Source: Zingiber officinale
Lineage: Eukaryota > Streptophyta > Magnoliopsida > Zingiberales > Zingiberaceae
Length of the DNA stretch: 64,000 nucleotides
Assembly: GCF_018446385.1 (NCBI RefSeq)
Contig: NC_055990.1
Coordinates: 29,163,891 to 29,227,890 of the forward strand
Direction: 5' to 3'
Shown: one piece after another, positions 23,037 through 34,993 of the stretch
Numbering within the stretch: the stretch's first letter is position 1
How the letters are laid out: each line of letters opens with the position of its first letter
Program-made: the position numbers and the translations under genes
Notes under the pieces: model-generated
Seen by the model: the letters and a program-made list of their open reading frames with translations, nothing else
The model's database searches: none
What the model was told of the DNA's origin: nothing

Positions 23037-24528
23037 ATGGACGAGGCTGGACGACAGCACACGGTGACGCTTTCCACGGAAGAACTTGATGCTCTGATCG
23101 AGTTGAGGGCCGCCAAGCTTGTGGAACAAAAACAGAAGGCACTAGCCGAGCGGTCTGAGCAGCAAGCCACATCGGGCTCAGGTGGCCGAGCGGAAGCACC
23201 ACCGGCCACGGTTCCATTCCATCGAGCTCTATTCCGCACCCCTGAAGCCGCAGCAACTAATCGAGATCGGGGATCATCTTCGGATGAAATGCCAAGACGA
23301 GATAGCAGAAAAGGAAAAGCCCCCCGAGCGGACGCATCGCCCGAGCGGATCAACCACCAATTTTCAGAGGCTATTCTAAGAGACCCTCTGCCCAAGCACT
23401 ATGTGCCTCCGACGATCGGCGAGTACAATGGAACCAGCGACCCGGATGATCATTTAGGTAAATTCGATAACACTGCAACTCTGCATCAATACACAGATGG
23501 GGTGAAGTGTCGAGTTTTCCTCACCACCCTTTCCGGATCGGTTCAACGATGGTTTCGGAGGCTGCCGGATGGATCCATCACAAGCTTCAAGGACTTCCGA
23601 ACGGCCTTCCTCCATCATTTTGCAAGCAGTCGGCGCTATCAAAAAACCAGCGTTAGTCTATTTGCCATCAAATAGGAAGCCCGCGAATCGCTCCGAGCTT
23701 ACATCCAGCGGTTCAACAGAGTGGCCATGGACATTCCAACGGCCACCTCGGAGACCATGATGAATGCCTTCACACAAGGCCTCGTGGATGGGGATTTCTT
23801 CAGGTCACTCATTCGGAAGCCGGCCCGAGACTACGACCGCATGCTGCACCGGGCCAACGAATACATCAATGTGGAAGAAGCGCAAGCGGCCCGGAAAAAA
23901 GAAACTCCAGCCGAGCGGGCTCCTCATGCCGAACGGAAGCCGCACGCTGCTCATCAGCCACCCAGAGGACCAAGGGCCGAAGCAATCCGCTCCCCCCATG
24001 CTAGGTCCCACGTGCAAGAGGTAGCTGCCGCGCGGCCCAGGACAAAGAAGAGATGGACCCCGATGTTCTGCTCCTTCCACCGGACGGACACACATAACAC
24101 CAGGGATTACCGTAGTCTTCCACTAATCGCCCACCCCATTCCCAGAGGTGGCGGTCGTCGGTCGCCATCAGCCGACAGACGACAGAAGCCTAGTGAAGCC
24201 GATCGGATGGTAGCCGACAGACGACAACAACAAACTCCCGAGCGGCATCGCTCTCCGAGGCGGGAGAATCTTCGGATGTCTAGGGAACGTCCCCGACCGT
24301 CCGCTCGGGAAGAAGAAAATAGAAGCAATACTTCCCGAGGCGAGATCAACATCATAGTGGCCGAGCGGAGAAGACTCGTAAGCAGCAAGGGCAAACTCCC
24401 GAGCGGCAACATACACCGAGGTGTGAAGACAATCCCCGGATGTCTAGGGAGGGGACTAGATCGTTCACGACGACGCTCTGCTCATCAAAGCGGTAATAGC
24501 CAACTACACTATTCACCGCGTTTTTATT
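23037..24528 (+). pseudogene. gag of element I
   Basis: Starts at ATG 23037 (MDEAGRQHTVTL), 45 bp after the LTR, with a Glu/Lys-rich N-terminus. The capsid core (RDPLPKHYVPPTIGEYNG; VFLTTLSGSVQRWFRRLP) matches the retrotransposon gag fold found in gypsy elements. One in-frame TAG at about 23673 splits the frame; the next part runs 23721-24530 (NAFTQGLVDGDFFRSL). The C-terminal third is Arg/Ser/Pro-rich, with a CSFHRTDTHNTRDY stretch where the zinc knuckle is normally CXXH-like. A frameshift near 24450 separates gag from protease. Confidence 0.85.
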
Positions 24529-25164
24529 GACACAGGAAGCTCGGTCAACATCATATTCAAAAAGGTGTTCGATCAACTACAAATTGACCGAGCCGAGCTG
24601 TTGCCCATGACAACCCCCCTCTACAGGTTCACAGGCAATGAAGTCCTGCCGGTCGGACAAATATGGCTGGCTATCTCACTGGGAGAAGAACCGCTCAGGA
24701 GGATGCGGACAGCAAACTTCATGGTGGTGGACTCTCCCTCATCATACAATGTCATTTTGGGACGACCGGCGCTCAGCGAGTTCCGGGCGGCCGTCTCCAC
24801 CTTCCACCAGAAGATCAAGTTCCCCGTCGAAGACAAAGTGGGAGAAATACGGGGAGATCAACTGGCAGCTCGGCGATGCTACGTTGAAATGGTCCGAGCA
24901 GAAGCAAATTCCGCTCGGAAGTCGCCACGAATCGAGGTGAATGCTATAACTGAAAAGCCTCCCTCTTTAGTTTATGAAGAAAAAGAGGAAGTGCAGATAC
25001 ACCCAACCCGATCGGAGGCCATGACATTCATCGCGTCCGATCTGGAGGCGAATCAGAAAGAGGAGGTGATCCTATGCCTCCGGAGAAACTATGATGTCTT
25101 CGTCTGGTCGACCCATGAGCTGCCCGGAATTTCACCAAGTATAGCGCAGCATGAGCTCCACATC
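24485..25164 (+). pseudogene. Protease and RT-proximal linker of element I
   Basis: Aspartic protease that cuts the polyprotein. The active-site motif IDTGSS (Asp codon 24529-24531) is intact and is followed by the usual NVILGRPAL flap-side motif near 24755, so the fold looks complete. The linker continues to HELHI and a TGA at 25165, after which the frame goes on into RT. The stop is probably a point mutation of Trp or Arg. Confidence 0.85.
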
Positions 25165-26427
25165 TGACCGGACGCTCGGCCAGTAAAGCAAAGAAAAAGG
25201 GACTTCAGCGCCGAGCAGAATGCCATCATCCGAGCGGAGGTGGAGAAACTCTTGGAGGTCGGCCATATACGCGAGGTCCAGTTCCCGAGCTGGCTGGCGA
25301 ATGTGGTGCTAGTTTCCAAGCCCGGCAACAAGTGGAGAGTGTGCATCGATTTCCGGGACCTTAACAAGGCGTGCCCAAAGGACTTTTACCCCTTGCCCCG
25401 AATTGATCAACTGGTGGATTCTACGGCCGGCTGTGAGTTGATATGTATGCTCGACGCCTATCAGGGATATCATCAAGTGCCGCTCGCCCGGGAAGATCAA
25501 GAAAAAGTTAGCTTCGTGACAGCCGACGACACCTACTGCTATAATGTGATGCCGTTTGGATTGAAGAACGCGGGAGCCACTTATCAACGCTTGATGAACA
25601 AAGTGTTCAAGGAGCAGATCGGGCGGAATCTGGAAGTTTATGTGGACGACATTCTTATCAAGTCCGTCCAAACGACCGATCTCTTCAAAGACAAGGAAGA
25701 AACCTTCCGAACGCTGCGGAAATATGGAGTCAAGCTAAATCCCCAGAAGTGCCTGTTCGGAGCAAAAGGAGGACATTTCTTAGGTTACATAGTGACCGAG
25801 CGGGGTATCGAAGCAAATCCCAGCAAGGTGAAAGCTCTACAAGACATGCCGCCTCCGCGAAATACGAGGGAAGTGCAACGTTTGACCGATCGGATAACTG
25901 CTTTGTCCAGATTCATATCCAAAATCGTCGACCGGAGCCTTCCTTTTTTCAAAATCTTGTGCAAGGCCACTAAGTTTCACTGGGACGAAGAATGCGATCG
26001 GGCGTTCGAAGATTTGAAGGCATATCTGAACTCTCTCCCGGTATTAGCCAAGCCGGCTGCAGGTGAGTCACTTTGTATCTACTTGTCTTCAACCGAACAA
26101 GCAATCGGCTCGGCACTGGTGAGGGCGAGCGGAGAAGAGCCTATGTATTTTCTTAGTCATATTTTAAAAGATGCTGAATCTCGCTACACTGGGCTCGAGA
26201 AGCTGGCTTTCTCTCTGGTCCTCGCCGCTCGGCGCCTTCGTCCATACTTCCTGACGCATACCATCATTGTCAAAACCAATAGCCCACTCGGGCGTGTATT
26301 ACTGAATCCAGAAGCGTCCGAGCGGCTCATTAAATGGACGACGGAGTTAAGGGAATTTGACATCCAATACCAGCCCCGCTCGGTAATTAAAGCGCAATCC
26401 TTGGCAGATTTTGTGACTGAGGTGTAG
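25165..26427 (+). pseudogene. Reverse transcriptase and first RNase H of element I
   Basis: Copies element RNA into DNA. The open frame runs from 25168 (longest ATG-initiated 25240-26427, 395 codons). RT motifs in order: WRVCIDFRDLNKACPKD, LDAYQGYHQVPL, MPFGLKNAGATYQRLM, and the catalytic YVDDIL near 25640, all intact. RNase H follows (LCIYLSSTEQAIGSALV, then ESRYTGLEKLAFSLV). The frame ends ADFVTEV with a TAG, 18 bp before the second RNase H frame. One of the best preserved enzymes in the window. Confidence 0.9.
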
Positions 26428-26445
26428 AATTCAGAGCCGGAAGCT

Positions 26446-28143
26446 ATGTGGAAAATATTTGTGGATGGATCATCCACTCGGCTCGGAAGCGGGATTGGAA
26501 TACTGTTGCTCTCCCCTCAAGAAGAAAAGATGCACTTATCCGTCCGGCTGGATTATAAAGCTACAAACAATGAAGCTGAGTATAAAGCCCTCATAGCCGG
26601 CTTGCAGGCAGCTCGGCATGTGGGAGCCGGACGGGTGACTATACATTCAGATTCTCAGTTGGCCGCTCAGCAGCTCTTTGGCACCTTTGAAATCAACAGC
26701 GCTCGGCTCAAGCTCTACACTGAAGCCTTTGAGAAGCTTAAAGCCAATTTTAGAGAAGTCATTGTCCAAAAGATACCCAGAGCGGAAAATCAAGCGGCCG
26801 ATGAGTTAGCCAAACTCACGAGCTCGATAACGCCGGTCGCCATGCAGCAGCCGATTGAACAGGTATTGTTGGTGGCGCACGTCGACCGTATGGAGGGTCT
26901 CACGTTTCCGAGCGACTGGAGGACACCCATCATGGAGTTTCTCCACTCAGGTGCTACACCGTCCGATCGGGATGAAGCCCAGCTACTAAGGAGGAGAGCC
27001 GGTCGGTTCACGCTCATTGGAGATCAACTATACAAGAAGGCTTTCTCCCGCCCGCTTCTGAAATGTGTGAGTTCAGAAGATGCAGCATACATCCTCCAAG
27101 AAGTGCATCAAGGATCGTGCGGGGGACATCCGGGCGGGCGATCACTAGCTAAAAAGATACTGCTGGCCGGATACTTCTGGCCAACTTTACAAGCAGACGC
27201 CGCTCGGATCATCGCGACGCGCCTTTCTTGTCAAAGGTATCATAATTTCTCTCACCGACCGGCGGAAGAAATGAAGGCCGCTACTGTGTCGTGTCCGTTC
27301 GACCAATGGGGAATGGATATTGTGGGTCTGTTTCCTATGGTGACCGGACAGCGAAAATTTTTATTGGTGGCGGTTGATTATTTTTCCAAGTGGGTGGAGG
27401 CCGAGCCGCTAGCCAAGATCACCGAGCAGATGGTCAAGAAATTTATTTGGCAGAACATCATCTGTCGGTTCGGCATCCCCCGTCGACTTATTTCCGACAA
27501 CGGGCGGCAATTCACAGGAAAATTGCTCGAAGATTGGTGTAAAAGCTATGGCATCGAACAACACTTCACGTCTGTGGCATATCCCCAAAGTAATGGTCAA
27601 GCCGAAGTAGCCAATCGGGAGATTCTTCGCATCTTGCGGGCTCGGCTCGACCATATGGGAGGAAGCTGGGTGGATGAAGTGCCAGGCGTCTTATGGGCCA
27701 TCCGAACGACCCCGAAGGAAGGAACCGGCGTCACGCCCTTCCATCTGGTGTATGGCGGCGAAGCGGTTATTCCTATCGAAGTTGGAGTTGAGTCTGCTCG
27801 GATCCAGAATTATGATAAGGACAACGCCGAGCGGAGGAACATGGAGCTGGATTTGGTCGAAGAAGAGAGAGCCAAGGCGTCCGTCCGGCTGATGGCGTAC
27901 CGCCAAAGAATGAAGCAGAATTACAACCGGCGCGTAATCCCCAGATCATTCCAGGTTGGCGATCTTGTCTGGAAGAAAGTGAAGCCGGTCAGCGACGTCG
28001 GCAAGCTAGATGCTCCTTGGGCGGGCCCCTTCAAAATCATCGAAAAGCTCCGCTCGGGCGCTTACTATTTGGAGGATGAAGACGGGCGGCAGCTGGACCA
28101 ACCTTGGAGCGCGAATCATCTCCAGCCTTATCGAGCTGGGTGA
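26446..28143 (+). pseudogene. Second (archaeal-type) RNase H and integrase of element I
   Basis: A 565-codon open frame. Residues 1-125 form a second RNase H: FVDGSSTRLGSGIG, NNEAEYKALIAGL, HSDSQLAAQQ and a late ENQAADELA, so the D-E-D-D residues are present. This extra domain is known from Tat-lineage elements. The integrase zinc region has HQGSCGGHPGG but reads CQRY where CXXC is expected, so one zinc ligand is lost. The core has FDQWGMDIVG, SDNGRQF and GQAEVANRE, that is, the DDE residues. The C-end (FQVGDLVWKKV..GPFKI) resembles the GPY/F module. Ends TGA 28143. Confidence 0.9.
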
Positions 28144-28954
28144 AAGGTGCACTGATGTAACTCATTTTTGTGTATATCTAGTCGGCCATGTCCTTGTAAT
28201 GCAGGAAGCAAAAATGATTTAAAGGATGGCTAATATGTTCGCCGAGCGGCTGTGTTAAAGTTAGCCTTTAAGGTCGTTGAGCTCCGACGTTAAAAATCGA
28301 GAGACGAGCTGGCGTCTATAAACCCTCCGAGCGGAAGACCGTCGAGCTCCGACGTTAAACATCGAGAGACGAGCCGGCGTCTATAAACCCTCTGAGCGGA
28401 AGACCATCGAGCTCCGACGTTAAAAATCGAGAGACGAGCCGGCGTCTATAAACCCTCCGAGCGAAAGACCGTCGAGCTCCAATGTTAAAAATCGAGAGAC
28501 GAGCCGGCGTCTATAAACCCTCCGAGCGGAAGACCGTCGAGCCCCGACGTTAAAAATCGAGAGACGGATCGACGTCTATAAACCTTCCGACCGGAAGGTA
28601 GTCGAGTTCCGATGATAAAATTCGATGTTAAAAGATGGGCAACCGGAGCCTGTAAGGCCGTCGGACGAATGGCTCTATGCGTGGTCCTTGGTTGAAAGGA
28701 CCAAACGGTGATCGGGCCGGCTGTAATAGCGAGAATGAAGCCATCGTATGGCCAGGCGGCTCCTTTACAAAATGTACTTGGATGCGAGAAAACTGAAATC
28801 GAGACGTAATTTAAAGATTGGACGCAGTTCGAACAAACAAATAACAAAAGAAGACTATCCGTTTACGCCGAGCGGCGGACAGACAAAATTTATATTCGCC
28901 CCTAACGGCAGGCATACAAAAGATTGTACACTTGAGAGAAATTTCATATGCTCC
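28144..28954 (+). other. Region between integrase and antisense gene in I, holding a 65-bp tandem array
   Basis: Non-coding in the sense direction. It is dominated by the tandem array at 28275-28599. The remaining sequence has no frame I can support. It forms the 3' side of the antisense gene, so its terminator signals may lie here. Confidence 0.6.
28275..28599. repeat. Five tandem 65-bp repeats in element I
   Basis: Units start at 28275, 28340, 28405, 28470 and 28535, each exactly 65 bp, with the core GAGCTCCGACGTTAAAAATC then GAGAGACGAGC and GTCTATAAACCCTCCGAGCG. Unit 5 diverges at its end. Tat-type elements often carry such arrays downstream of integrase. Confidence 0.92.
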
Positions 28955-29920
28955 TCATTCACTATCATCGAAATTAAAGAGGGAGCCGGGGATGGAGCCC
29001 ATCATAGCCGCCAAATCTTCGGGGGGGACGGACAGCTCGGCGGGTATGTGGCCTTTGGTCTTCAGATATTCCACTGCCACTTTGATCGCCTCTTCAAAGG
29101 TTAAGGACAGCTTGTCGCTAAACCTTTCGCCAAATTCATCCGAGCGGACGAATGCTTTGCGTACCTCCGCCGACCGGCCAGGTTCCCTGTCCTGATATTC
29201 TTTAAAAGTAGCTTTAGAAGCATCGAAGGCAGCTTGAAGATCTTTCAGAGCCCCTTCCGCTTTAGCCTGGTCGGCCGAACGACCTTCCTGTTCGGCGGAT
29301 AATGAGGTTTCCAATTCTTTAACCCGCTACTCTAACCCCCGGTTCTCTACCTTCATCATATCCATGTCGTCGATGGCTTTAAGCTTCCGGGTGGTAGCGG
29401 TCTTTATCTCCTTATCCCGCTGCTTGACCAAAGCTTCGAGTCGAGCCACTTCGCTCGACAAGCCGGAGGGCTTACCCCGTTCGGCTTCCAGCAGCTTTTT
29501 GGCCTTCTCCAGAGCGGTCGTTGACTGTCTGTTATCTCCTGCGGCTTTGAGCTTCTTCAGCTCGTCCTCTAGTTCGGCTAGGCGATTGCTGATTGCAATC
29601 TGCTCCACCCAATTCTGCAAACAGATAGGAGCAAGTTAGAAACTAAATCCAAATAACAAACATGGCAAAGAACATACCCCGGTCGCCTGTTGTAGATTGC
29701 TGTCGCCCGACTGACCGGGAGTCATCATGGCAATTCGGAGCCGAGCGTCCTCCCAGGCTTTGGCGAGAGGACCCGTAAGGGTGATCTACTGCTCGGGGAC
29801 CACTGGCCGATCAGTAGCCTCCATATATTCCTCGGACGGGAGGCACAAGATAGTTTTTATCAATCTCGGGCCGCTCGGATCACCCAAGGGCGCAGCGGCC
29901 TTACCGGACGGCTCACCGGT

Positions 29921-32900
29921 TGTAACGACCCACCTTTCTACACTACTACTATTCTCTAAAGGTGGACGCTACTTGACTACTAACTCTACTTAACCGGTAT
30001 GATTAAAAATCACATAGAAACTCTACCGAAAAATTTCGGCAGAATCTCCCCTGTACCGGTGACCCCAAACTGGGATACATAACATGTATACTCAGCCACA
30101 GGCGGCTAGAACATATAATTTCACAACCACGCAGTATAATAGCACAATAAAAATATGAAACTACTCTAGCAATGGCAAACAACCATATCACTCCAACAAT
30201 AGGAGGTATCAAACTACAAATGCGGAAATAAACTCAATTTCAATATAACATTAAAAGAGAACTAAAAGAAAAGTCTTGACAATTTTGCCAGCTAATTCTG
30301 GATCTCTCCATAGTCCACACATCACACACCATCACAGCACCTCCTTGTCGCCTTCTTCCTTATACTTTAGCTTTTTCCTTTATCTGCAGTAGGAGGAAAA
30401 TAGTATCTATAAGCTAAAAGCTTAGTGAGCGCTATCCTACTCACAAAAACTCGATATGTATGTATATAAATAAAAACATGCTAAAACTGAATGCTAACAT
30501 GTAAAGCTACTCATGCTCATAAATAGCCAAGAAATCAACTAACTGGAAAACTAACATGTATAGCTACTCATGCTCATGAATAGCAAAGAAATCATATCAT
30601 GCTAACTGAAATACTAAACATGTATAGCTGATCATGCTCATAAATAGCGAAGAAACTAACTAAAAAGCTAACATGTAAAGCTAATCATAGAACTATCATG
30701 TGTATCAATAAGAAACTGAATTGATACCTAAGCTAAACTAATTAATGCTAAACTAAGTCTAACTTTTATTCACATAACTAATTTGTGAAGTTTTGAAAAC
30801 TATTTACATAATAGATTAAAATAATAATCATGCTGCTGATGGGCCCGGCAACTGTACTTGCTGTGCGCGCATCCCTAACTAAACCCGGGATTGCAAGTTC
30901 CGAGTCTAGTAGGGTTTACTAGGTTATCTAAACCTAGGGACGACTGTGGGAGCCCAACCCAATGGATATCTAATCCAGTACAGTGCCACTGCTGAAAATA
31001 AAATACTGATTTCATAGCTAATTTTCTTACCTTGCTTTAACTAGGTTGTCTGAACCTAGAACTAGGTTATCTGAACCTAGAGGCGACTGTGGGAGCCCAC
31101 CCATTGGACCGTAGTCCCATATAAGCTGAAGCAAGACTAAATAAGTTATTTTAAATGCTTCTACTGCATTTACTGAGCTATTAAAATGCCTACTGTAGCA
31201 TTATATTGAGCTAAGCATTTTATCAAGCACTTGGTGTGCACTAGAACACACCCTACGTACTGAAAATCTGTATACAAAGCTTAACATAAATCTGCATGCA
31301 AAGCTTAACAACAAATCTGCATATTAAGTTTATCAAAATCTGCATACTAAACTTATCTAAAATCTGCATGCTATAAAAATAGGACTGCTCATGTTATTCC
31401 AATAGCAAATAGGAAACTAGAACAACTTAAGCATGCTGTGATAATAAAACAAATTCAACTACTAGGCATGCAATAGAATCTAGAAAATAAAGGAATCGTT
31501 GCTGCATGGAATTAACAGAATATCATGCTTCATCAGGAAATACTGAGAATTCGTACTAAGGTAAAGCTAGAAAAGGAAAACTGCACTTCTATTAGCAATG
31601 GAAAAGAAATCTGCCAATGCTAAAAAAAACAAGGTTGATCATGCTTCTTAAAACTGTAATAAACACATCTAACCAGAAACTCAAAGTAGGACTATTTGTG
31701 CCCATTTCATAGCGAGAAAACTAATACTTATACTTTAAACAAAGGGCTGTCCTTGCCCCTTAAATAACTAAAAAAAAAAGTCCAAACTTGTACTTTTATA
31801 GAGCAATAGGAAACGAAACTGCAGGTCCAATTGTACTGCCAAAGAATCTGGCCGAATGCTCCCAACATCAAGAAAAACAAAAGTTGTTCATCTTCATTTC
31901 AGAACACTCAACCAAAAGCTAACGGTAAGGAAGAAAACCAACTACATGCTCAAAACTAATCTAACCCATTCTAGGTTCACTGCCTAGCAACAAAATCTGA
32001 GACTTACCATGCTCTGTATAAACCAAACAAGTCTATTAAGATAACAAACAGACAGGATTTAAACTGGAATATGAAAATGCCAACTACAAGGCTTGAAAGA
32101 AAACCAATCCACATGCTTAAACCAAACCTATCATTATCCTTCTTTCTTTAGGGTTCACGGCAGCAAACCAACTGTTATAGTTACAACCTATCATTATGCT
32201 ATTATGATAAAAGAAATTGATACGTGAAGATGATGGTATGCTTGAATCTGCTGGAATTTAAAACTTAGGTAAAGCTTAATCGAAAGTCTGCACTTAATAG
32301 TGGTTCTTCCTGCTATGTGTCACGGCAACAAAGAAAACACAAAACCTAAAAATCTGAAAGCCATGAAAACAGATCAAAACTCGGAACTACTCTTACTGCA
32401 GGTGAGTAGCAACTCACCTTCGGTTCTTGGACTTCAAACTGAGCAATACAGCTTCTAGGGCTTCGGAGAACTCACGATCTCGGCCTCTTCCTCTCGTCTT
32501 CGAGTTCTCCTTGTCGAGAGGATCGAGAGGACGAAGAACTCTCTTGGAATCGAGCCTTGGTCGGCCGCCGGAGACGTGCCCTAGGTTGGCTTCGTTTCCG
32601 CCCGAGAGGAGAACAGCGCCGCGCGCGTCGGGAGAGAAAGGGAGAGGGAAAGGATTCGGGAAAAAGAAAAACTTAATTCTTTTCTTATAACTAGGGTTTC
32701 AATCATCACATATATATATCTCGCACCCTTACCTTTTCACGAAATACTCACGGAAGAGTTGGTTGGCTGCGGTTTTGACCAAGTCAAAAGCCCCGGGTTC
32801 AATTCTCGGCTGCTACCTCTTTTCTTCCTTTTATTTCTATTAACTACTATTGCTTATATATTTTTCGCTTCCCTTCTTATTAATAAAGCCCGCTGGCCCA

Positions 32901-33135
32901 GTTGGTTGGCTGCATCCGATTAGAACCTGGTTCGGGTCCGGGGTCTTGGGTTCAAAACCCGACTTCAACACTTTCTTTTTTTTTTTTTTAAACTTCTTAC
33001 TCTTGATAAAAATACCAAACGAACTCCAAAAATTCCATAAAAATACTCTAAAAATCTTTGGAATTTTTCTAAAGCATTTCTAGATTTTAATAAGGTCTTT
33101 TGGGACTTCAAATAGTGAAATTTTGGGATGTTACA
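29921..33135 (-). mobile_element. Solo LTR H1 (3215 bp) in antisense gene of I
   Basis: Plus strand from TGTAACGACCCACC to GGGATGTTACA, so the ends are TGTAA/TTACA inverted. TSD ccggt at 29916-29920 and 33136-33140. There is no primer site, polypurine tract or second LTR, so it is a recombination product of a full element. It shares long words with H2, for example the CTGTGCGCGCATCCCTA block near 30860. LTR size and TGTAAC start suggest a gypsy chromovirus-type parent, a guess. A minus-strand TATA run (ATATATATAT) is near 32710. Short repeats such as ATGCTCATAAATAGC occur at 30510-30660. Confidence 0.9.
32748..32975 (+). other. tRNA-like A-box and B-box pairs inside H1
   Basis: First pair near 32755 and 32798: CGGAAGAGTTGG, then GGTTCAATTCT. 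Second pair near 32892 and 32950: TGGCCCAGTTGG (a perfect A-box), then GGTTCAAAACC. Spacing fits an internal RNA polymerase III promoter. No cloverleaf can be completed, so these are not called tRNA genes. They lie antisense to the LTR. Confidence 0.45.
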
Positions 33136-34379
33136 CCGGTGGAGGAAGAGGGACGGTCGCCCAACCGCTTAAGACACCGTAGGGTTCGGGGAGGACTGGA
33201 GGGCGGCACCTCAGAGATAGCCCTTGGAGAGCCGCGCGGCGTGGGGGTACTCTCTATAGAGACCATCCCGGATAGCACTGGAGCTTCATCAGATGCAGTT
33301 GGTTGAGAAGCTGGCTCTGGCCGTCTGCGCTTCCGAGTTGCCAGGGGAACGTCGTCGGCCGAATGGCCCTCTACCTCGACTTGAGTAGGAGGCTCGAGAT
33401 CGCCCGCAGCCTCGCCGAGAGAGGCAGGAGCGACTAAGGCTTCGGGGACAGTCTGAGTCCTCTCACCCTCTTCGCTGGCTGGACCAGCTGTGTCCAAGCT
33501 CCGCTCGGCAATCTCTTTTTTCTTGGCCGCCTCGATCTCAGCGGCTCGCAGTTTCAGCCACTCGGTAGCCTTGGCGCGCCACATGACTTCGGCTGCAGAA
33601 ACAAAGAATAAATCAGTTAGAACAAAAGAAACGGGAAGATAAGAGAACTTACTCATGCTGCAAGGCAGATCGGCGGGGATAGAGGACAAGCCGAATATAT
33701 ATAGTACTCCCGGAAGGAGCAGCTTGTCGATGTGATATCGCTGGCTGACCAGCCGATCGACTGCATGAAGGTAGGCCGGATCGCCCCTGAACTTGCCGAG
33801 CTCCGGTTGCGCTGGCATCGCCGTCTGCCACTTGATTCGGAAGGCCGGTGGCTCGGGAAAGCGCATATAGAAAAAATGCTCCTTCCAGTATTTGTTGGAG
33901 CTCGGCATATTATCAAAAAGGACGAAACCTATCCTAGATTGGAAAACAAAAGTACCCCACTCGGCCTGCTTAGGGTAGTAGAAGTAGTGGAACACCTTGG
34001 GATCCAATGGGATGTTATTCAGTTTAAACAAAACTACCACCCCGCTCAGCAGCTTGATGGAATTCGGAACTAGCTGGTCGAGCGGGATGCGAAAGTAATT
34101 GCAAACTTGCAAGAAAAACTTATGGGGTGGAAAGCGTAGCCCGGCCAAAAATTGGTCTCGGAAGAAAAGAACGGTGCCGAGCAGCGGTTCATGAGGCCGA
34201 TCGGCTGGGGTGGCTATTACTATGTGGTGGTCGGGAGGGATGTCATAAGTCCGAGCAAGGCGCAGCGCGTCCTCCTCGTCAAACCGGCTCTCCATGGTCA
34301 TGTACCAAAGACCAGGAGCGCCGGCGGTCGACTGAGAAGTGATAGTCATGGGCGAAATGCAGTAAGAAATTCGAGGCAA

Positions 34380-34976
34380 AAAGAAGGGTTCGAACGAGAA
34401 AGAAACGGTGGTAGGCTTGAAGGGGACAACTAACAGAAAAAAGAAGAAGGGAGCGAGGAAAAGGAAGGCTTACGAGCAAAAGGGATGATTGAAAGGGGCC
34501 TCGGGTCCGTCGGGGAGCTGAAACACGAGGTCGCCGGAGCAGAAAGGACAGCGGGAGGTCGAAGGTCGATGAAGAAGAAGGCGGCGGAGAGAAGAGGCCG
34601 CGAGATTTATAACGATAGCCTCGTACGGCCTTAGCCGTTCGATTCAGGTCGTGAAGAACGAGGTCATCATCCAGCCGTTCATTTCAAACGGCGGCTATCC
34701 CATCGAAGGTGACGCCACCGCCATACCCTGACAAAAGTAAGATCGCCATGTGTCAGCAGGATACGGGTTACATTTAATGAGCGCCCCTTACCGCACGCAG
34801 CGCACATGGGCAGTAGAGAAGAGGATTCGGCATGGATTCCAAGGGAATACAAGGCACGGGCAAGACATCACCGACCGGATGAGCATCCCTATGCTTGGCC
34901 GAGCGGACTAATGCAGCGGCCGTTACTCAGTCTGACCGGCAGTCCAGTCAGTCGGACTTCGCCTCCTTCGACTAGA
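34380..34976. other. Region between antisense gene and 3' LTR of I
   Basis: This should hold the promoter and leader of the antisense gene. No TATA box is convincing; the nearest minus-strand AT patch is around 34606-34615 (TTATAAATCT-like). There is no supported frame. Confidence 0.4.
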
Positions 34977-34993
34977 CTTGAGGGGGAGGCAAG
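34977..34993 (+). other. Polypurine tract of I
   Basis: CTTGAGGGGGAGGCAAG ends directly at the TG of the 3' LTR. Confidence 0.75.

Larger units (their letters stand above)
28955..34379 (-). pseudogene. Antisense gene of element I (Transposase_28-like head, coiled-coil tail), two introns, split by solo LTR H1
   Basis: Minus-strand gene lying against the sense genes, between integrase and the 3' LTR. Exon 1 starts at ATG 34379. Its first ~230 residues resemble the plant 'putative gypsy-type transposon' domain (PF04195, from memory): FRDQFLAGLRFPPHKFF, then NYFRIPLDQLVPNSI. Intron 1 is 33652-33593 (60 bp, GTAAGT..CTGCAG), in phase and without a stop, so a retained form is also open. A Pro/Ser/Glu-rich linker follows and is cut by H1 at 33136/29915. 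The gene resumes with one TAG (29788-29786). Intron 2 is 29677-29615 (63 bp, GTATGT..TTGCAG). The tail (29614-28955) is Lys/Glu/Leu-rich heptad-like sequence with one TAG (29329-29327). Function unknown; such antisense genes are known in the Tat lineage. Without H1 it would encode roughly 700 residues. Confidence 0.75.

Noticed and set aside
23805..24416. Antisense frames opposite gag of I
   Set aside because: Shadow frames caused by GC-rich codon use of the sense gag; no splice signals or domains.
32890..32975. tRNA gene in H1
   Set aside because: A- and B-box words are present, but no acceptor or anticodon stem can be paired around them.
29921..33135. H1 as a complete retrotransposon
   Set aside because: No internal LTR repeat, primer site, polypurine tract or coding frame; one TSD encloses a single LTR.
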